In this document: piece by piece, positions 50,528 through 60,560 of the stretch
Layout of the letters: each line of letters opens with the position of its first letter
Position numbering within the stretch: the stretch's first letter is position 1
Source: Oreohelix idahoensis
Lineage: Eukaryota > Mollusca > Gastropoda > Stylommatophora > Oreohelicidae
Length of the DNA: 64,000 nt
NCBI GenBank assembly: GCA_024509875.1
Contig: JAMPIV010012445.1
Coordinates: 124,001-188,000 of the forward strand
Direction: 5' to 3'
The notes under the pieces: model-generated
Told to the model about the DNA's origin: nothing
What the model saw: only the letters and a program-made list of their open reading frames with translations
Database searches by the model: none
Translations under genes and position numbers: made by a program

Positions 50528-51490
50528 AAATGAAATCCCATCTCAGAAAATTAAATACACCTCTCACTCCCCTGTTCATCCCACTACCTTATCAAAATAG
50601 CCCGCTAGCACAATACACAACTTACACTCACGTATACACGCTACCAATCCTCCATAATCACATCGAAGTTACATAAATCGGACCTCACAATTTCATTATT
50701 GATATAACCTAAGGACTTAACCTTATACAATTAATTAAAGTTTACAATTACGTTAGCGTATTATCCCTGCAAATTATCCTAATCAAATTGCGATTTTCTC
50801 ACACAGTGAATATCTCACAATTCTATTACAAATCAAAGATACTACTAGCTTATCATAGGAATAATTATATGCACACTTACATTTATATTATTTCGCTAAG
50901 ATAGCAATTGATGGCACTTTCGTTTATATAAAATTTAATTTAACTCCTAGAAGGAAACCTTAATTAATCGGGCTAAGATTCTATTCAGAAACGAACTAAA
51001 AGTACGACGCTAATTAAAATATGGACATATCCAAATTTATCGAATTTCTCCGTAGAGCAGACGAATATTGTAAAATGTATACAGGCGTTGATTAATGACG
51101 CATGTTATTACTGCCACCGCACGCGTTTTTCTTGCGTCACATTACATCATGTTACTGCCGTTCGAATGAGCAAAATTAACTTTGATTCGTTGTAACGCCC
51201 GTTTTACGTACCTGGGTAGAGGTTCAACACCCACCACCGATTTACCTGGGTAGGTGCGGGTTTTTCGGCTTTATCCGAGCTGAAAAATCTACCCAGCCTA
51301 AAATAACTACAACGCCTAGTAAATTAAACCTGAACGCAATTATTTAACAAAGAAAATACTACGTGAACGAAATTACTTTAGAGGAAAGAAGACTGGTGCA
51401 ATCTTAAAAACCGACAGAATTCCCTCCTGAAAACGCAATTATTTACCAAGAGAAAAAGACTACACTCAATAAATTACAGAGAGCGAAAGA
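50523..51490. other. No convincing gene
   Basis: AT-rich spacer. A short doublet with ACCTGGGTAGAGGTT/ACCTGGGTAGGTGCG lies at 51210-51260. No gene is seen. Confidence 0.4.
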
Positions 51491-52205
51491 ATGGGGCCTG
51501 TTGAAAATAAAATCACAGTAACTCCATCACAGGCTCCAACAAGAAAATGTCAGATATCTAGTGAATTGAAAATTCCCCGTAATAAGAAACTTCTCAGACT
51601 ACAGCTGGGAAAAGGCTATTTCAGAATAGAAGAACCTTACTGTGCAGGATGTCTTCAAGCAAATAATATAGAACATTTCTTGTTAAAATGTAAGAGGTAT
51701 GAACAAATGAGAATACCAATATTAGATTATTTGCAAGCATCCAACTGACCTATAAATATAGAAGAGGTGTTAAGAATAGACAGACCTAGGAAACTGCATA
51801 ATATAGTCAAACAATATTTAACATGAACACATGTATATGTGTTATATAGTGGCTGGGAATGTGAAGGTCTGATGCTTGCTTACAATGCATATGACTTTTA
51901 ACAGATGAAAGTCAATTAAATATATGTTAAAGTCAGTAATATAACCGGAACCACCAGGCCTTTACACCCCTCCACTTTAATATTATTCTTGTTCAGAGTT
52001 TCTTCTTGAGTTTTTTTATTTATTTTTTTCTTAAATATTTTTTTATTAACATATAAGCACAATTATGATTGTCCCTATTTACAATGATTTGACAAGTGTG
52101 ATGCCACTTTCTCATATCGGCAGTTGTTCATGTTATTTGGAATTGAAAACAATATTTATCCTAATTATAACCCATCAGAGGTTGAACGGGATATTTTTTT
52201 CATTA
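51491..52205 (+). mobile_element. I/Jockey-type LINE 3' end, copy 2
   Basis: The frame from 51491 contains KKLLRLQLGKGYFRIEEPYC followed by AGCLQANNIEHFLLKC, the Cys/His tail after RNase H, and stops at 51746-51748. The 3' UTR to GAACGGGATATT near 52195 is shared with 26985-27545. The two copies differ by scattered substitutions and a few indels. Confidence 0.82.
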
Positions 52206-52904
52206 ATTAAAGAAAAAAAATGCAGTGGGCTATGGAATTCAGGGCACTAAACTTATGTGCACAAATATTACTTCGAAAAACTCCTCAGGTTGGTAAAAGG
52301 ATAAAAATTCGTTGGAAATCGTCAATTTTTGATTGTAACAATGGTAGAAATGGATTCAGTTTCCACCGCAAGCGGAAAACCAGCAGGAGAATGACACTTG
52401 GGAACCATAACCAAGTGGGCCCAGCCACCTCGCCCCAGAATTAAAGAATGTAAACGGGACGAAACAATTGTCTGTTAGGGAAACTTCTGATGATCAGTTG
52501 ACCTCCTGTTGAATAGCTACGTAAAGATTTTCCTATTATTGTGCCAGTTATTAATAATTGTCATTTATTTATTGATAAGCTGTATTCACTGTATAATATA
52601 ACAAACTGAGAAGTGTGCTACTTTATTACATCAAATGGAAGATGCGATTCCCCAAACAATTTTTTCTTTCCATACTTTGGTTGTGAAGGTAGCGGAGAAA
52701 ACGAATCTAAATCTGCACAATCTAGGAATGGGACAACTGCAAACACCACTCTTTGGCCTTAGGGATTAAAAATATGAATACTATTTCAGGTTTCCGACAT
52801 AAAAGAACTCACCGAGACGTGTCTGTAGTTTTCGTAGTATGTTGGAATTTAAGAAACTTATTCTCCCCGTGTCATTTCTTCACAGTGGATATAATCTGTA
52901 GACG
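52206..52904. other. Spacer, possible 5' UTR/promoter of the exon below
   Basis: An open frame at 52220-52444 has no known domain. If 52905-52979 is a first coding exon, its 5' UTR and promoter should lie here. No TATA or initiator is convincing. Confidence 0.35.
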
Positions 52905-52979
52905 ATGTTTAGGAATTTGAAAAAGAAACTCGAGCAAGGAGTAGCTCAGTCTAAAGCTGTTGTGTCAAGCTTGACAAAG
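52905..52979 (+). CDS. Candidate host first coding exon (golgin-like N-terminus?)
   Basis: The ATG at 52905 opens exactly 25 codons: MFRNLKKKLEQGVAQSKAVV then SSLTK. They are followed at 52980 by GTAAGG, a good 5' splice donor, in phase 0. A start with M-F-x-x-L-K-x-K-(I/L), an amphipathic basic helix, is how some golgins begin, which makes a Golgi coiled-coil protein the first guess. Residue recall is vague, so treat the name as speculative. No further exon was found downstream before the LINE at 53320. Confidence 0.4.
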
Positions 52980-53319
52980 GTAAGGACCTTATCCTAACAG
53001 AGATTGTGTAGGCCTAAGCAAAGCTGCAGTACAGTACGGGCTGTCTCTTAGTTCAATGGTCTAAGAAATCACATGATCGCGAAAGCATTTATTTTTATGT
53101 ATTATTTCTTGCTATTATTATTCCATGACTAGACGTGGTGGGTGAACGTGTTGACTAGCATGCTGGTAGCTTTCGTTTTTGTGACAAATTGGATGGGCGC
53201 ATCTTATTTCCTGTTCCCGCAGCGAGTTATGAGAAGCAGTAGACAGTGGTAAAACATGCAAGAGGAACACCAACTTACTAGATAAGATGCCTTAAAAAAA
53301 AAAACAGTTGAAAGGCAAT
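52980..53319. other. Spacer, intron if the exon above is real
   Basis: It begins with GTAAGGACC. No other feature is recognised. Confidence 0.35.
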
Positions 53320-53895
53320 CGAGAGGGACATACTTCCAATTTCGTCCAAATGGCTATCGATGCATTATACTTAGCCAAAGTCGGTTTTGCGAATGCGAGC
53401 TCTTTTTTGTCAGCAATTGCAACTCACGATAGACTACATTATGACATTAGCATAAGGGTCCAAAATGTGAAGTCAGTCCTATTGTATGGCTCTGAGACAT
53501 GGAGAACAACAAAGACAACAACCAAAAAGCTACAGACTTTGGGTGCTTGCGTAGAATAGAGGGATTAAAATGGTATGACAAGGTTACCAACGTGGAACTG
53601 AGGACAAGAACTAGACAAGTGCCATTGGAACAAGAGATGAGAAGAAGACGATGGTGATGAATAGGACACACACTGAGGAAACCCAATGATAGCATTACAA
53701 GGCAGTCCTTGTTCTGGAACCCCCAGGGCAAGAGAGGCAAAGATAGACCAAGAAGCACATGGGGAAGAGAGCTGGAAACAGAGTTGAAAATGATGAGGAG
53801 AATGTGGAAAGAACTTGAGATGATGGCACATGACAGGAGGGCTTGGCATGTGTTTCTTGAAGGCCTATGCTCCTTTGGGAGTGGAGGGTTATAAA
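53320..53895 (+). pseudogene. LINE RT thumb and C-terminus
   Basis: Frames read NVKSVLLYGSETWRTTKTTT, then after shifts RRIEGLKWYDKVTNVELRTR, EQEMRRRRW (stop) IGHTLRKPNDSITRQ and WNPQGKRGKDRPRSTWGREL. This is the C-terminal half of an RT-LINE of the same broad type as 28877-30099 but another family. Stops and frameshifts make it dead. Confidence 0.8.
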
Positions 53896-54304
53896 TGAAT
53901 GAATAAGGGTCCCACTTTCGTTTTGTTTTTCCCATCCGTAAATATTTTTGAAAGAAGCTTGACAGAGGGTATAATTATTGTTAGTATTAGAGGTTATTGC
54001 TTTGAGATTTGACAAAGAAAATGTAATGCCGAAAACATGGTTACAGTTACTAGTTAAGTGTTAGGATTTTAGGGTTAGGTTTAGGCTTAGAATTCAGAGA
54101 GAGAAAACTACTAGGTAATGTTAACCTAAACTCTGACTCTAATCTTGTTTTGACCTTTTATAAAAACAATAATGTGCAAAAAAAGATTTTAGGCCATACA
54201 TTAACAAAAATAACAGTCAACATTACCAAAATAAAATAACACGTTATCACTATTAAAATGTCTCCAGATCCTTATTTAAGGGCATAATGACTTGGGCAAC
54301 TTAA
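53896..54304. other. No gene seen
   Basis: Spacer. A short run resembling telomere-like TTAGG/TTAGGG units, GATTTTAGGGTTAGGTTTAG, lies at about 54065-54090 but is too short to mean much. Confidence 0.4.
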
Positions 54305-54740
54305 TCAGCAGATGTATCGATAGCCATTTGGGCAAAATCGCATATATTTCCCCCTCAGTTGCCTGTCAGTAAAAAAACTGCTAATGCCATTATTAAAGAC
54401 ATAATAAAAAACATAAGAAAGTTTATGAGAATAACAAAGGCCTGCCATGTTACTGAGCGGCTCATCTTTGCAACCATCTGAATAGGTCATTCTAAGGTGT
54501 TCTTTCCTGATGTTTAACATTCCTGACCATGGCTGCTCAAACAGTTTTTTGGCGAACTTGAAGGGCTCCCTGAAGAATCTTTCCCTATCCCTCCGTGTTT
54601 TCTTTCTCTTCCTGCACAACCTTTCTGCTCTACAAAGGGCATTATGTTGTCCTTTCAGGTGCTCCCAAACCTGTCGTAATCCTTCTTTCTCTGTGGCCAC
54701 TGCGTTCTTGAGCAGTTTTCGGGCATGCTTCTTCTGTTTC
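54305..54740 (-). pseudogene. LINE fragment between endonuclease and RT
   Basis: From 54740 leftwards: KKHARKLLKNAVATEKEGLR, QVWEHLKGQHNALCRAERLC, RRDRERFFREPFKFAKKLFE and SGMLNIRKEHLRMTYSDG. A basic linker followed by FF-x-(E/D)-PF-(K/R)-FAK-x-LF fits the region just before the RT in some LINE polyproteins. Neither the endonuclease nor the catalytic RT is present nearby. Confidence 0.55.
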
Positions 54741-54860
54741 CTGTTCTCTTCTGTTCTGATTTGTCTTCTTCTTTTTTGCGGTGGGTTACCTTCCCCTGCT
54801 CACTCGTATTTCCTCTCTGTCCACACGTGCGGACGTGTTTTTGTGGAGTCCTACATTTGA

Positions 54861-55518
54861 ATTTTTAAACAGCATTTCTAGCAATATTTCTGAAGGATTT
54901 ATATATCACTGTGTACACAATGTTAGTTGCTTTATCGTGAAATACATATTATTGTGTTCATGTGAAAAGGAAATGTGATTTTTAGAAAAAATGAAGACTA
55001 GCATATCTTCTATTGTAAGTATAGTAAGTCGCTTTTGTGTTGGAATTACAAAACGTTCCACATGGTCGGCACTGATAATTGGGGTAGCCGACAGAAATTG
55101 ATGTTTTATTACACCCTACGGAATGTCAGGGAATGTCAGAGAACCGTGGCTTTAGAAATTGGTCACCAGTAAATATGTGTGTCGATGAGTCAAGCTGTCA
55201 ATGAGAGCGGAGTGAACGGCTATAATTGACCTCTTTCCATGCCCATTAAATACGCCAGGTCATTAACGTTCTCATTCACAATGCTACACGTAAATTCGGT
55301 CGCCACGACCCGACCGAACACAAAAGATACCAAACAGAAGGACTACATTTTGAATGTAACTAAAGCGGTTAAAAAGAAAACTCGAAGTTTGAAGACCAAC
55401 ACGCTATACACGCCCTGCATAACATTATCTTACAAGAACAAATAATCAGTGTGCGGTTCTTACGTTTTCTACCTTAATCGAATATGAAGCATTACGTAGC
55501 CTGTCTAAGGCATACTAT
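54861..55518. other. No convincing gene
   Basis: AT-rich spacer. A 68-codon frame at 55239-55445 has no recognisable domain. Confidence 0.4.
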
Positions 55519-55569
55519 GAGGAATAAGATGGACTACATTTTCTACATTGGAAGATCTGGAATATGCAG
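55519..55569 (+). mobile_element. 51-bp internal scrap of the RTE-like LINE
   Basis: These 51 bases are identical to 17204-17254 of the RTE-like element, from GAGGAATAAGATGGACTACA to TGGAATATGCAG. They come from the middle of the RT, just before the catalytic motif. Neither LINE terminus is present, so this is not an ordinary 5'-truncated insertion. Confidence 0.9.
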
Positions 55570-55664
55570 ATTCTTCGTGCGGCAAATCTAACACTGTGTC
55601 ATTCAATCGCCGTGTCAAGGCCGTGGAAGATGAATCTCTTGGAGTTGTCAGAGGAGTGATGTGT

Positions 55665-56095
55665 TACAGACTAAACTACAGTAAGGCCTGCTTTATGATG
55701 CATTGGCGTGAAGTGTTAGAGACTTAACTACAGTAAGACCAGCTTTATGATGCATTGGAGTGAAGTGTTAGAGACTTCACTACAGTAAGACCAGCTGTAT
55801 TATACAGGGGAGTGAAGTGTTAGAGACTTCACTACAGTAAAACCAGCTTTATGATGCAGGGGAGTGAAGTGTTACAGACTTCACTACAGTAAGACCAGCT
55901 GTATGATACAGGGGAGTGAAGTGTTAGAGACTTCACTACAGTAAGACCAGCTTTATGATGCAGGGGAGTGAAGTGTTACAGACTTCACTACAGTAAGACC
56001 AGCTGTATTATACAGGGGAGTGAAGTGTTAGAGACTTCACTACAGTAAGACCAGCTTTATGATGCAGGGGAGTGAAGTGTTAGAGACTTGACTAC
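55665..56095 (+). repeat. 52-bp tandem array, block B
   Basis: About eight units of the same 52-bp repeat as 28145-28425, alternating between CTTTATGATGCA and CTGTAT-ATACA variants. Confidence 0.9.
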
Positions 56096-56269
56096 ATGTG
56101 TGACTTTTTGTGGCGACATCGGAATAAAGTTCGTCAGTCAGACCCATTCGACAGTATCCTGCATGACATTACAGAATTTTGGCCTCCTCTTTAAATTGTG
56201 CTGCTACGAACGAACATGTGTATGTCCTGATATGTGCATAGCTTCAGCGATCCTTGGTGATCTGTTCCC

Positions 56270-56750
56270 CTCACGGTCCTTTTTAGGGCCCAGAAAACCC
56301 ACAAAACTGAACCACGGTCCTTTTTAGGGCCCACAAAACCGCACTACGGCCCTGTTTAGGGCCCACAAAACCCACACAAAAATTTACCACGGCCCTTATT
56401 AGGGCCCAGAAAACCCACAAAACTGCACCACAGTCCTGTTTAGGGCCCAGAAAACCCACAAAACTGCACCACGGTCCTTTTTAGGGCCCACAAAACCCAC
56501 AAAACTGCACCTACCACGGTCCTTTTTAGGGCCCACAAAACTGCACCACTGTCCTCTTTAGGGCCCAGAAAACCCACAAAACTGCACCCACCACGGTCCT
56601 TTTTAGGGCCCACAAAACTGCACCACGGTCCTTTTTAGGGCCCAGAAAACCCACAAAACTGCACCCACCACGGTCCTTTTTAGGGCCCACAAAACCTACA
56701 AAACTGCACCATGGTCCTGTTTAGGGCCCACAAAACCAACAAAACTGTAT
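56270..56750 (+). repeat. ~41-bp GGTCCTTTTTAGGGCCC array, block B
   Basis: About eleven units; block A has three. Some units are shortened or carry an extra CACC. Confidence 0.9.
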
Positions 56751-57077
56751 CCTGGCAAGAAATCACTACGCACTGATCCTTTATTTGTTTTCGCCGCTGG
56801 GTGGGGAGGGCTGGGTGGAGAGGGGGTCCCCTCGCTACGCACTGATCCTTTTCAAATATTGACACAATCAGAGCCGGATTAACGTAGTAGCAAAAGTAGC
56901 ATATGCTATGAGCCCCGCGCTTTTAGGGGCCCCGCGCCAATAAATATGTACATAATTTTTTGGTCATCTTCTAATACGAGCGTTAAACCAATGATCTTGT
57001 GATTTATGCCATCTTTAGCGCCTTTTCATTTGGTGTCATGAAATTGTGAGAGAAAGAGCATAAGAGGGTGACTTAGT

Positions 57078-57539
57078 GTGACTCTTCATTATTTTTATCT
57101 TAACTGTTTGCGGACAGAAGCAGTCATTTTCTTTGGATTTGTTGAAAGCCTGTACACCTTCTTTTCTGCTTCTACCTACCGGTGGGGTCTCCTTTCTACT
57201 GCATTATGTGCTGGCGGTACTCATAATAAGTCCCATTTGCCCTTTGTGAAAAGACTGTCAGATACCAGGTGGTCCACTCGGGCAGATGCAACAAAAGCAC
57301 TTTTACACAGCTTTTCTGCAATAAAACAAGTCTTGGATGATATTTCAGATAACAATGATCAGAAGGCAGAGTGTCATCAACAGGCTTGTTGTCTACTTTC
57401 AACCATGATGAAGTTAGAAACAGGAATAATGATCATACTGTGGGATCAAGTATTACAGCGTTTTCAAACGGTCCATCACAATATCAAGAGAAAAGGCAGA
57501 AGATGCCTGAGATCCATTGCAGCCGATCTAAGATATTGA
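57078..57539 (+). pseudogene. hAT-like (ZMYM1/DUF4371-type) transposase fragment, B
   Basis: Nearly identical to 30286-30738 up to WDQVLQRFQ (a few substitutions, such as SARAD to STRAD). It then changes to TVHHNIKRKGRRCLRSIAAD and stops at 57537-57539. The different 3' half suggests an internal deletion or recombination relative to copy A. It has no catalytic residues or BED-type finger. Confidence 0.75.
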
Positions 57540-57938
57540 TATGTCTGATGATGATGAATAGTCTTGTTGTTCTCTTCTCTCCCCCCCCAAAAAAAAATAA
57601 ATTTAATTGACAATCATCTTAACAAGACAATTTCGAGAACTACGCGTTAAATCTTTCAAACTATTCAAAAAGAGACATGAAAAGAGGTTGTATATCTTTA
57701 TCATCACTGCCCTACAGATTGCAAAGGAGCATAGACCTTCAAATATGCATGCAAAGTCAACCTGTACCGCTCTTTACATTTCTTTCTATGCTTAATACAT
57801 TCATGTGCCATGCTGCCACCCCTACCTGCGAAATGCATAATAGACTAACCTGCCACCCCTACCTGCGAATTGCAAAATAGACTAACCCTGCGCAGGCAAA
57901 AGTATGGAAGCCGGTGTGGTCATTGAATTTCAGAATGG

Positions 57939-60557
57939 GTGAACAAAGACACAAGAACGGTTTATATTTCTACTTCTCTCAGTCATCGCCGCAGAAATGA
58001 TCTTGAGACTATAGATATAGAATGCATATGGTTAGAGGTAAAGCCACAAAAGCAAAGACCTATTGTAATCGGATATCTTTATTGTAATCCCAGTGTAGGA
58101 ACAACATGGTTTGAAGATTTCACGAACATGATGGATAAAGTTATTACTACAGTTAATGAAATTATTCTTCTTGGTGATTTTAATATCGATATGCATAAGC
58201 CAAACCAAATATGGACCAACATCATAGCATCGTATAACATGAAACAAATAGTCAACAAACCTACCAGAGTAACAAAAACGTCATCCACACTGATCGATCA
58301 CATCTGTGTAACCTGTCCAGAAAACATTATAGAATGCTCCATCCCTACTATTGCTATGAGTGACCATTATCCCATATGTTGCACTTGGGCAAAAAATAGG
58401 TACAAATCTCCAAAAAATAAACACATTAGTTTTCAATATAGAAGTCTTAAAAATTTCAACCGTGAATTATTTTTGAATGATTTGCGAACTGCGCCTCTCA
58501 CCAACGTTTTTCAAATTCCTGATCCTGATGACGCCATCGCATATTGGACAATGATATTTTATAGTATTTTTAATAAGCATGCGCCTACTAAAGAAATTCG
58601 CGTGAAAATGCAAATTAAATCTCCATGGATCACACAAGAAGTTCTTGACGCTATGAGGCAAAGAGATCGAGCGCATAAAAATAAGGATATCACTACATAT
58701 CGGACAGTAAGAAATAAAGTACAATACTTAATTCGCAGAGAAAAGAAAAACTACTTTAGAAATTTAGTTCAGAGCAAAACAAACAGTAAAGAGATATGGA
58801 AGGCAATCAACACTTTAGTGAACAAACGAAATTTTCCAGACCCACATACTCCCAATACGCCACTTACTTGTACTGACTTCAGCAATCATTTTCAGGCAGA
58901 CATCAACAATATAAAATCCACCATTCCGTCTCCCCCTTGTGACTTAAGCAAATTATCAACGTTCTGCGAGAACAAATGTACTAACACAATTCCACCCGAC
59001 ATCCCTTTTAAAGCAGTTAACGAAGTTTATAACTATATTACTGGCCTTAAAGATAATAACTCATCGGGACTTGATGGAATCAGTAATCGAATACTGCGCT
59101 TTGCCGCACCATCCATTAGTGATTCACTGACATACATATATAATCAATGTATCGCAAGGAGTTACTTTCCATCTGTTTTTAAAAGCGCTAAAGTATACCC
59201 ACTTCTCAAACCAGGTTCATCTGATAGTAGTAATCTTAGTAACTATAGGCCCATTTCTCTTATATCGTCGCTGTCCAAACCACTGGAAAAACACATTCAC
59301 AAAACAACACTACAACACCTAGTCAATAATGACCTGCTAATCGGCATTCAGTCGGGGTTTAGACCAAAGCATTCATGCCACACAGCCTTAACAAAGATGA
59401 TAGACAATTGGCACCTAAACATCAATAACGATAATACGAGTATATGTGGAGCAATATTTGTAGACTTCAAAAAAGCATTTGATAAGATAGATCACTTTAT
59501 TTTAATCAGAAAATTAGAAACAATAAAAGTAAATATTAAGCTGGTAAAGTTAATTAAATCGTTCCTGTCAGACAGACAACAAATAGTCTCTTACAATAAT
59601 TCCTTGTCGAACCCAACCATTGTCAATACAGGTGTTCCTCAGGGCTCTATTCTCGGCCCTCTTCTCTTTACCGTATACATAAATGATCTTCCTCTATACT
59701 TCAAACACTCATCATGCGACCTGTTTGCCGATGACTGTACTGTCTATACAAGTGATAAAAGTTGCATTACACTAGAACAATCTTTACAAAACGATACACA
59801 TAATCTTATGAAGTGGAGAAACGAGAATTGCATGCAAATAAAAATTAGTAAAACAAAATGTATGTTAATATCAACCAGACAAAAATTACAAAACTTGCAG
59901 AAAACAACACTTCAGCTCTACATTGGAACATCACTAATTGAAAACGTAAATGAACACAGAACTCTAGGTCTCACTGTTGACCAACACCTTAGTTGGAACT
60001 CACATGTACATGCACTCACAAAGCAAACAGCACAAAAAGTTTACCAATTAGCCAAAATTAAACATTTCCTGGATGAGGAGGCAAAGAAAATGTTCTACAT
60101 ATCTCATATACAAACGCATCTAGACTATTGTTCCACAATCTGGAATGGTTGTTCTGTTTCCAACACAAAAAGGCTCCACTCGCTTCAAAAACGTGCAATG
60201 CGCCTTGTTGCCGATAAACACCAATCACATTGTATAGATTTATATAATTATCTTCAAATATTACCCCTCAGGAAGCGCTTCCTATTTAACAAAGGGAAAT
60301 TTATTCACAAAATCCTGTCACAGAATGTTCCAAAGTATCTTTGGCCGCTTTTAAAATATAATGAAAGATGTAGACAGCGCTTAAACAAATTACAGGTACC
60401 CAAGCTCAGGCTAGACCTATGTAAGACTAGTTTGGCTTACTCAGCTGCTCATCTTTGGAACAATCTTCCCAATGACCTGAAAAACACGCACAGTCCTTAC
60501 TCATACAATCGTATACTGTTCAAATACTTTATGAGTGCTGATTATATGCCACCCTAA
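57939..60557 (+). CDS. LINE endonuclease (partial)-reverse transcriptase (872 aa)
   Basis: The first codons, including the ATG at 57939, come from the flanking block B sequence; LINE homology begins near residue 7. The endonuclease lacks its N-terminus but shows IILLGDFNIDMH and TIAMSDHYPICC (GDFN and SDH motifs). The RT shows SNYRPISLISSLSKPLEKHI, SGFRPKHSCHTALTKM, IFVDFKKAFDKIDH, NTGVPQGSILGPLLFTVYIN and the catalytic LFADDCTVYTS, near residue 606. The wording is typical of CR1/L2-type LINEs. No RNase H is present. The frame is fully open over 2.6 kb, so the copy is young, but without the endonuclease start it should be immobile. Confidence 0.85.
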   Translation: MNKDTRTVYISTSLSHRRRNDLETIDIECIWLEVKPQKQRPIVIGYLYCNPSVGTTWFEDFTNMMDKVITTVNEIILLGDFNIDMHKPNQIWTNIIASYNMKQIVNKPTRVTKTSSTLIDHICVTCPENIIECSIPTIAMSDHYPICCTWAKNRYKSPKNKHISFQYRSLKNFNRELFLNDLRTAPLTNVFQIPDPDDAIAYWTMIFYSIFNKHAPTKEIRVKMQIKSPWITQEVLDAMRQRDRAHKNKDITTYRTVRNKVQYLIRREKKNYFRNLVQSKTNSKEIWKAINTLVNKRNFPDPHTPNTPLTCTDFSNHFQADINNIKSTIPSPPCDLSKLSTFCENKCTNTIPPDIPFKAVNEVYNYITGLKDNNSSGLDGISNRILRFAAPSISDSLTYIYNQCIARSYFPSVFKSAKVYPLLKPGSSDSSNLSNYRPISLISSLSKPLEKHIHKTTLQHLVNNDLLIGIQSGFRPKHSCHTALTKMIDNWHLNINNDNTSICGAIFVDFKKAFDKIDHFILIRKLETIKVNIKLVKLIKSFLSDRQQIVSYNNSLSNPTIVNTGVPQGSILGPLLFTVYINDLPLYFKHSSCDLFADDCTVYTSDKSCITLEQSLQNDTHNLMKWRNENCMQIKISKTKCMLISTRQKLQNLQKTTLQLYIGTSLIENVNEHRTLGLTVDQHLSWNSHVHALTKQTAQKVYQLAKIKHFLDEEAKKMFYISHIQTHLDYCSTIWNGCSVSNTKRLHSLQKRAMRLVADKHQSHCIDLYNYLQILPLRKRFLFNKGKFIHKILSQNVPKYLWPLLKYNERCRQRLNKLQVPKLRLDLCKTSLAYSAAHLWNNLPNDLKNTHSPYSYNRILFKYFMSADYMPP

Positions 60558-60560
60558 CTG
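57958..60560 (+). mobile_element. 5'-truncated CR1/L2-like LINE with open ORF
   Basis: The insertion interrupts block B: paralogue A continues after AAGACACAAGAAC while B changes to GTTTATATTTCTACTTCTC. The element starts inside the endonuclease and its pol frame is open to 60557. The 3' end was not located precisely; a 3' UTR of up to ~230 bp is likely and no tail microsatellite or TSD was confirmed. Confidence 0.8.

Larger units (their letters stand above)
55586..57957 (+). repeat. Duplicated block B (paralogue of 28085-31445)
   Basis: It shares the ordered landmarks of block A. It lacks the LINE at the AAAAGTAGCA site (single copy at 56892-56901) and lacks the 33-bp minisatellite. It differs after CAGCGTTTTCAAA at 57460-57470 and rejoins A at ACCTGCGAAATGCATAATAGAC (57821) up to about 57957. 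There the LINE at 57958 begins. Confidence 0.88.

Noticed and set aside
54060..54095. Interstitial telomere
   Set aside because: Only two or three degenerate TTAGG-like units; too short to separate from chance.
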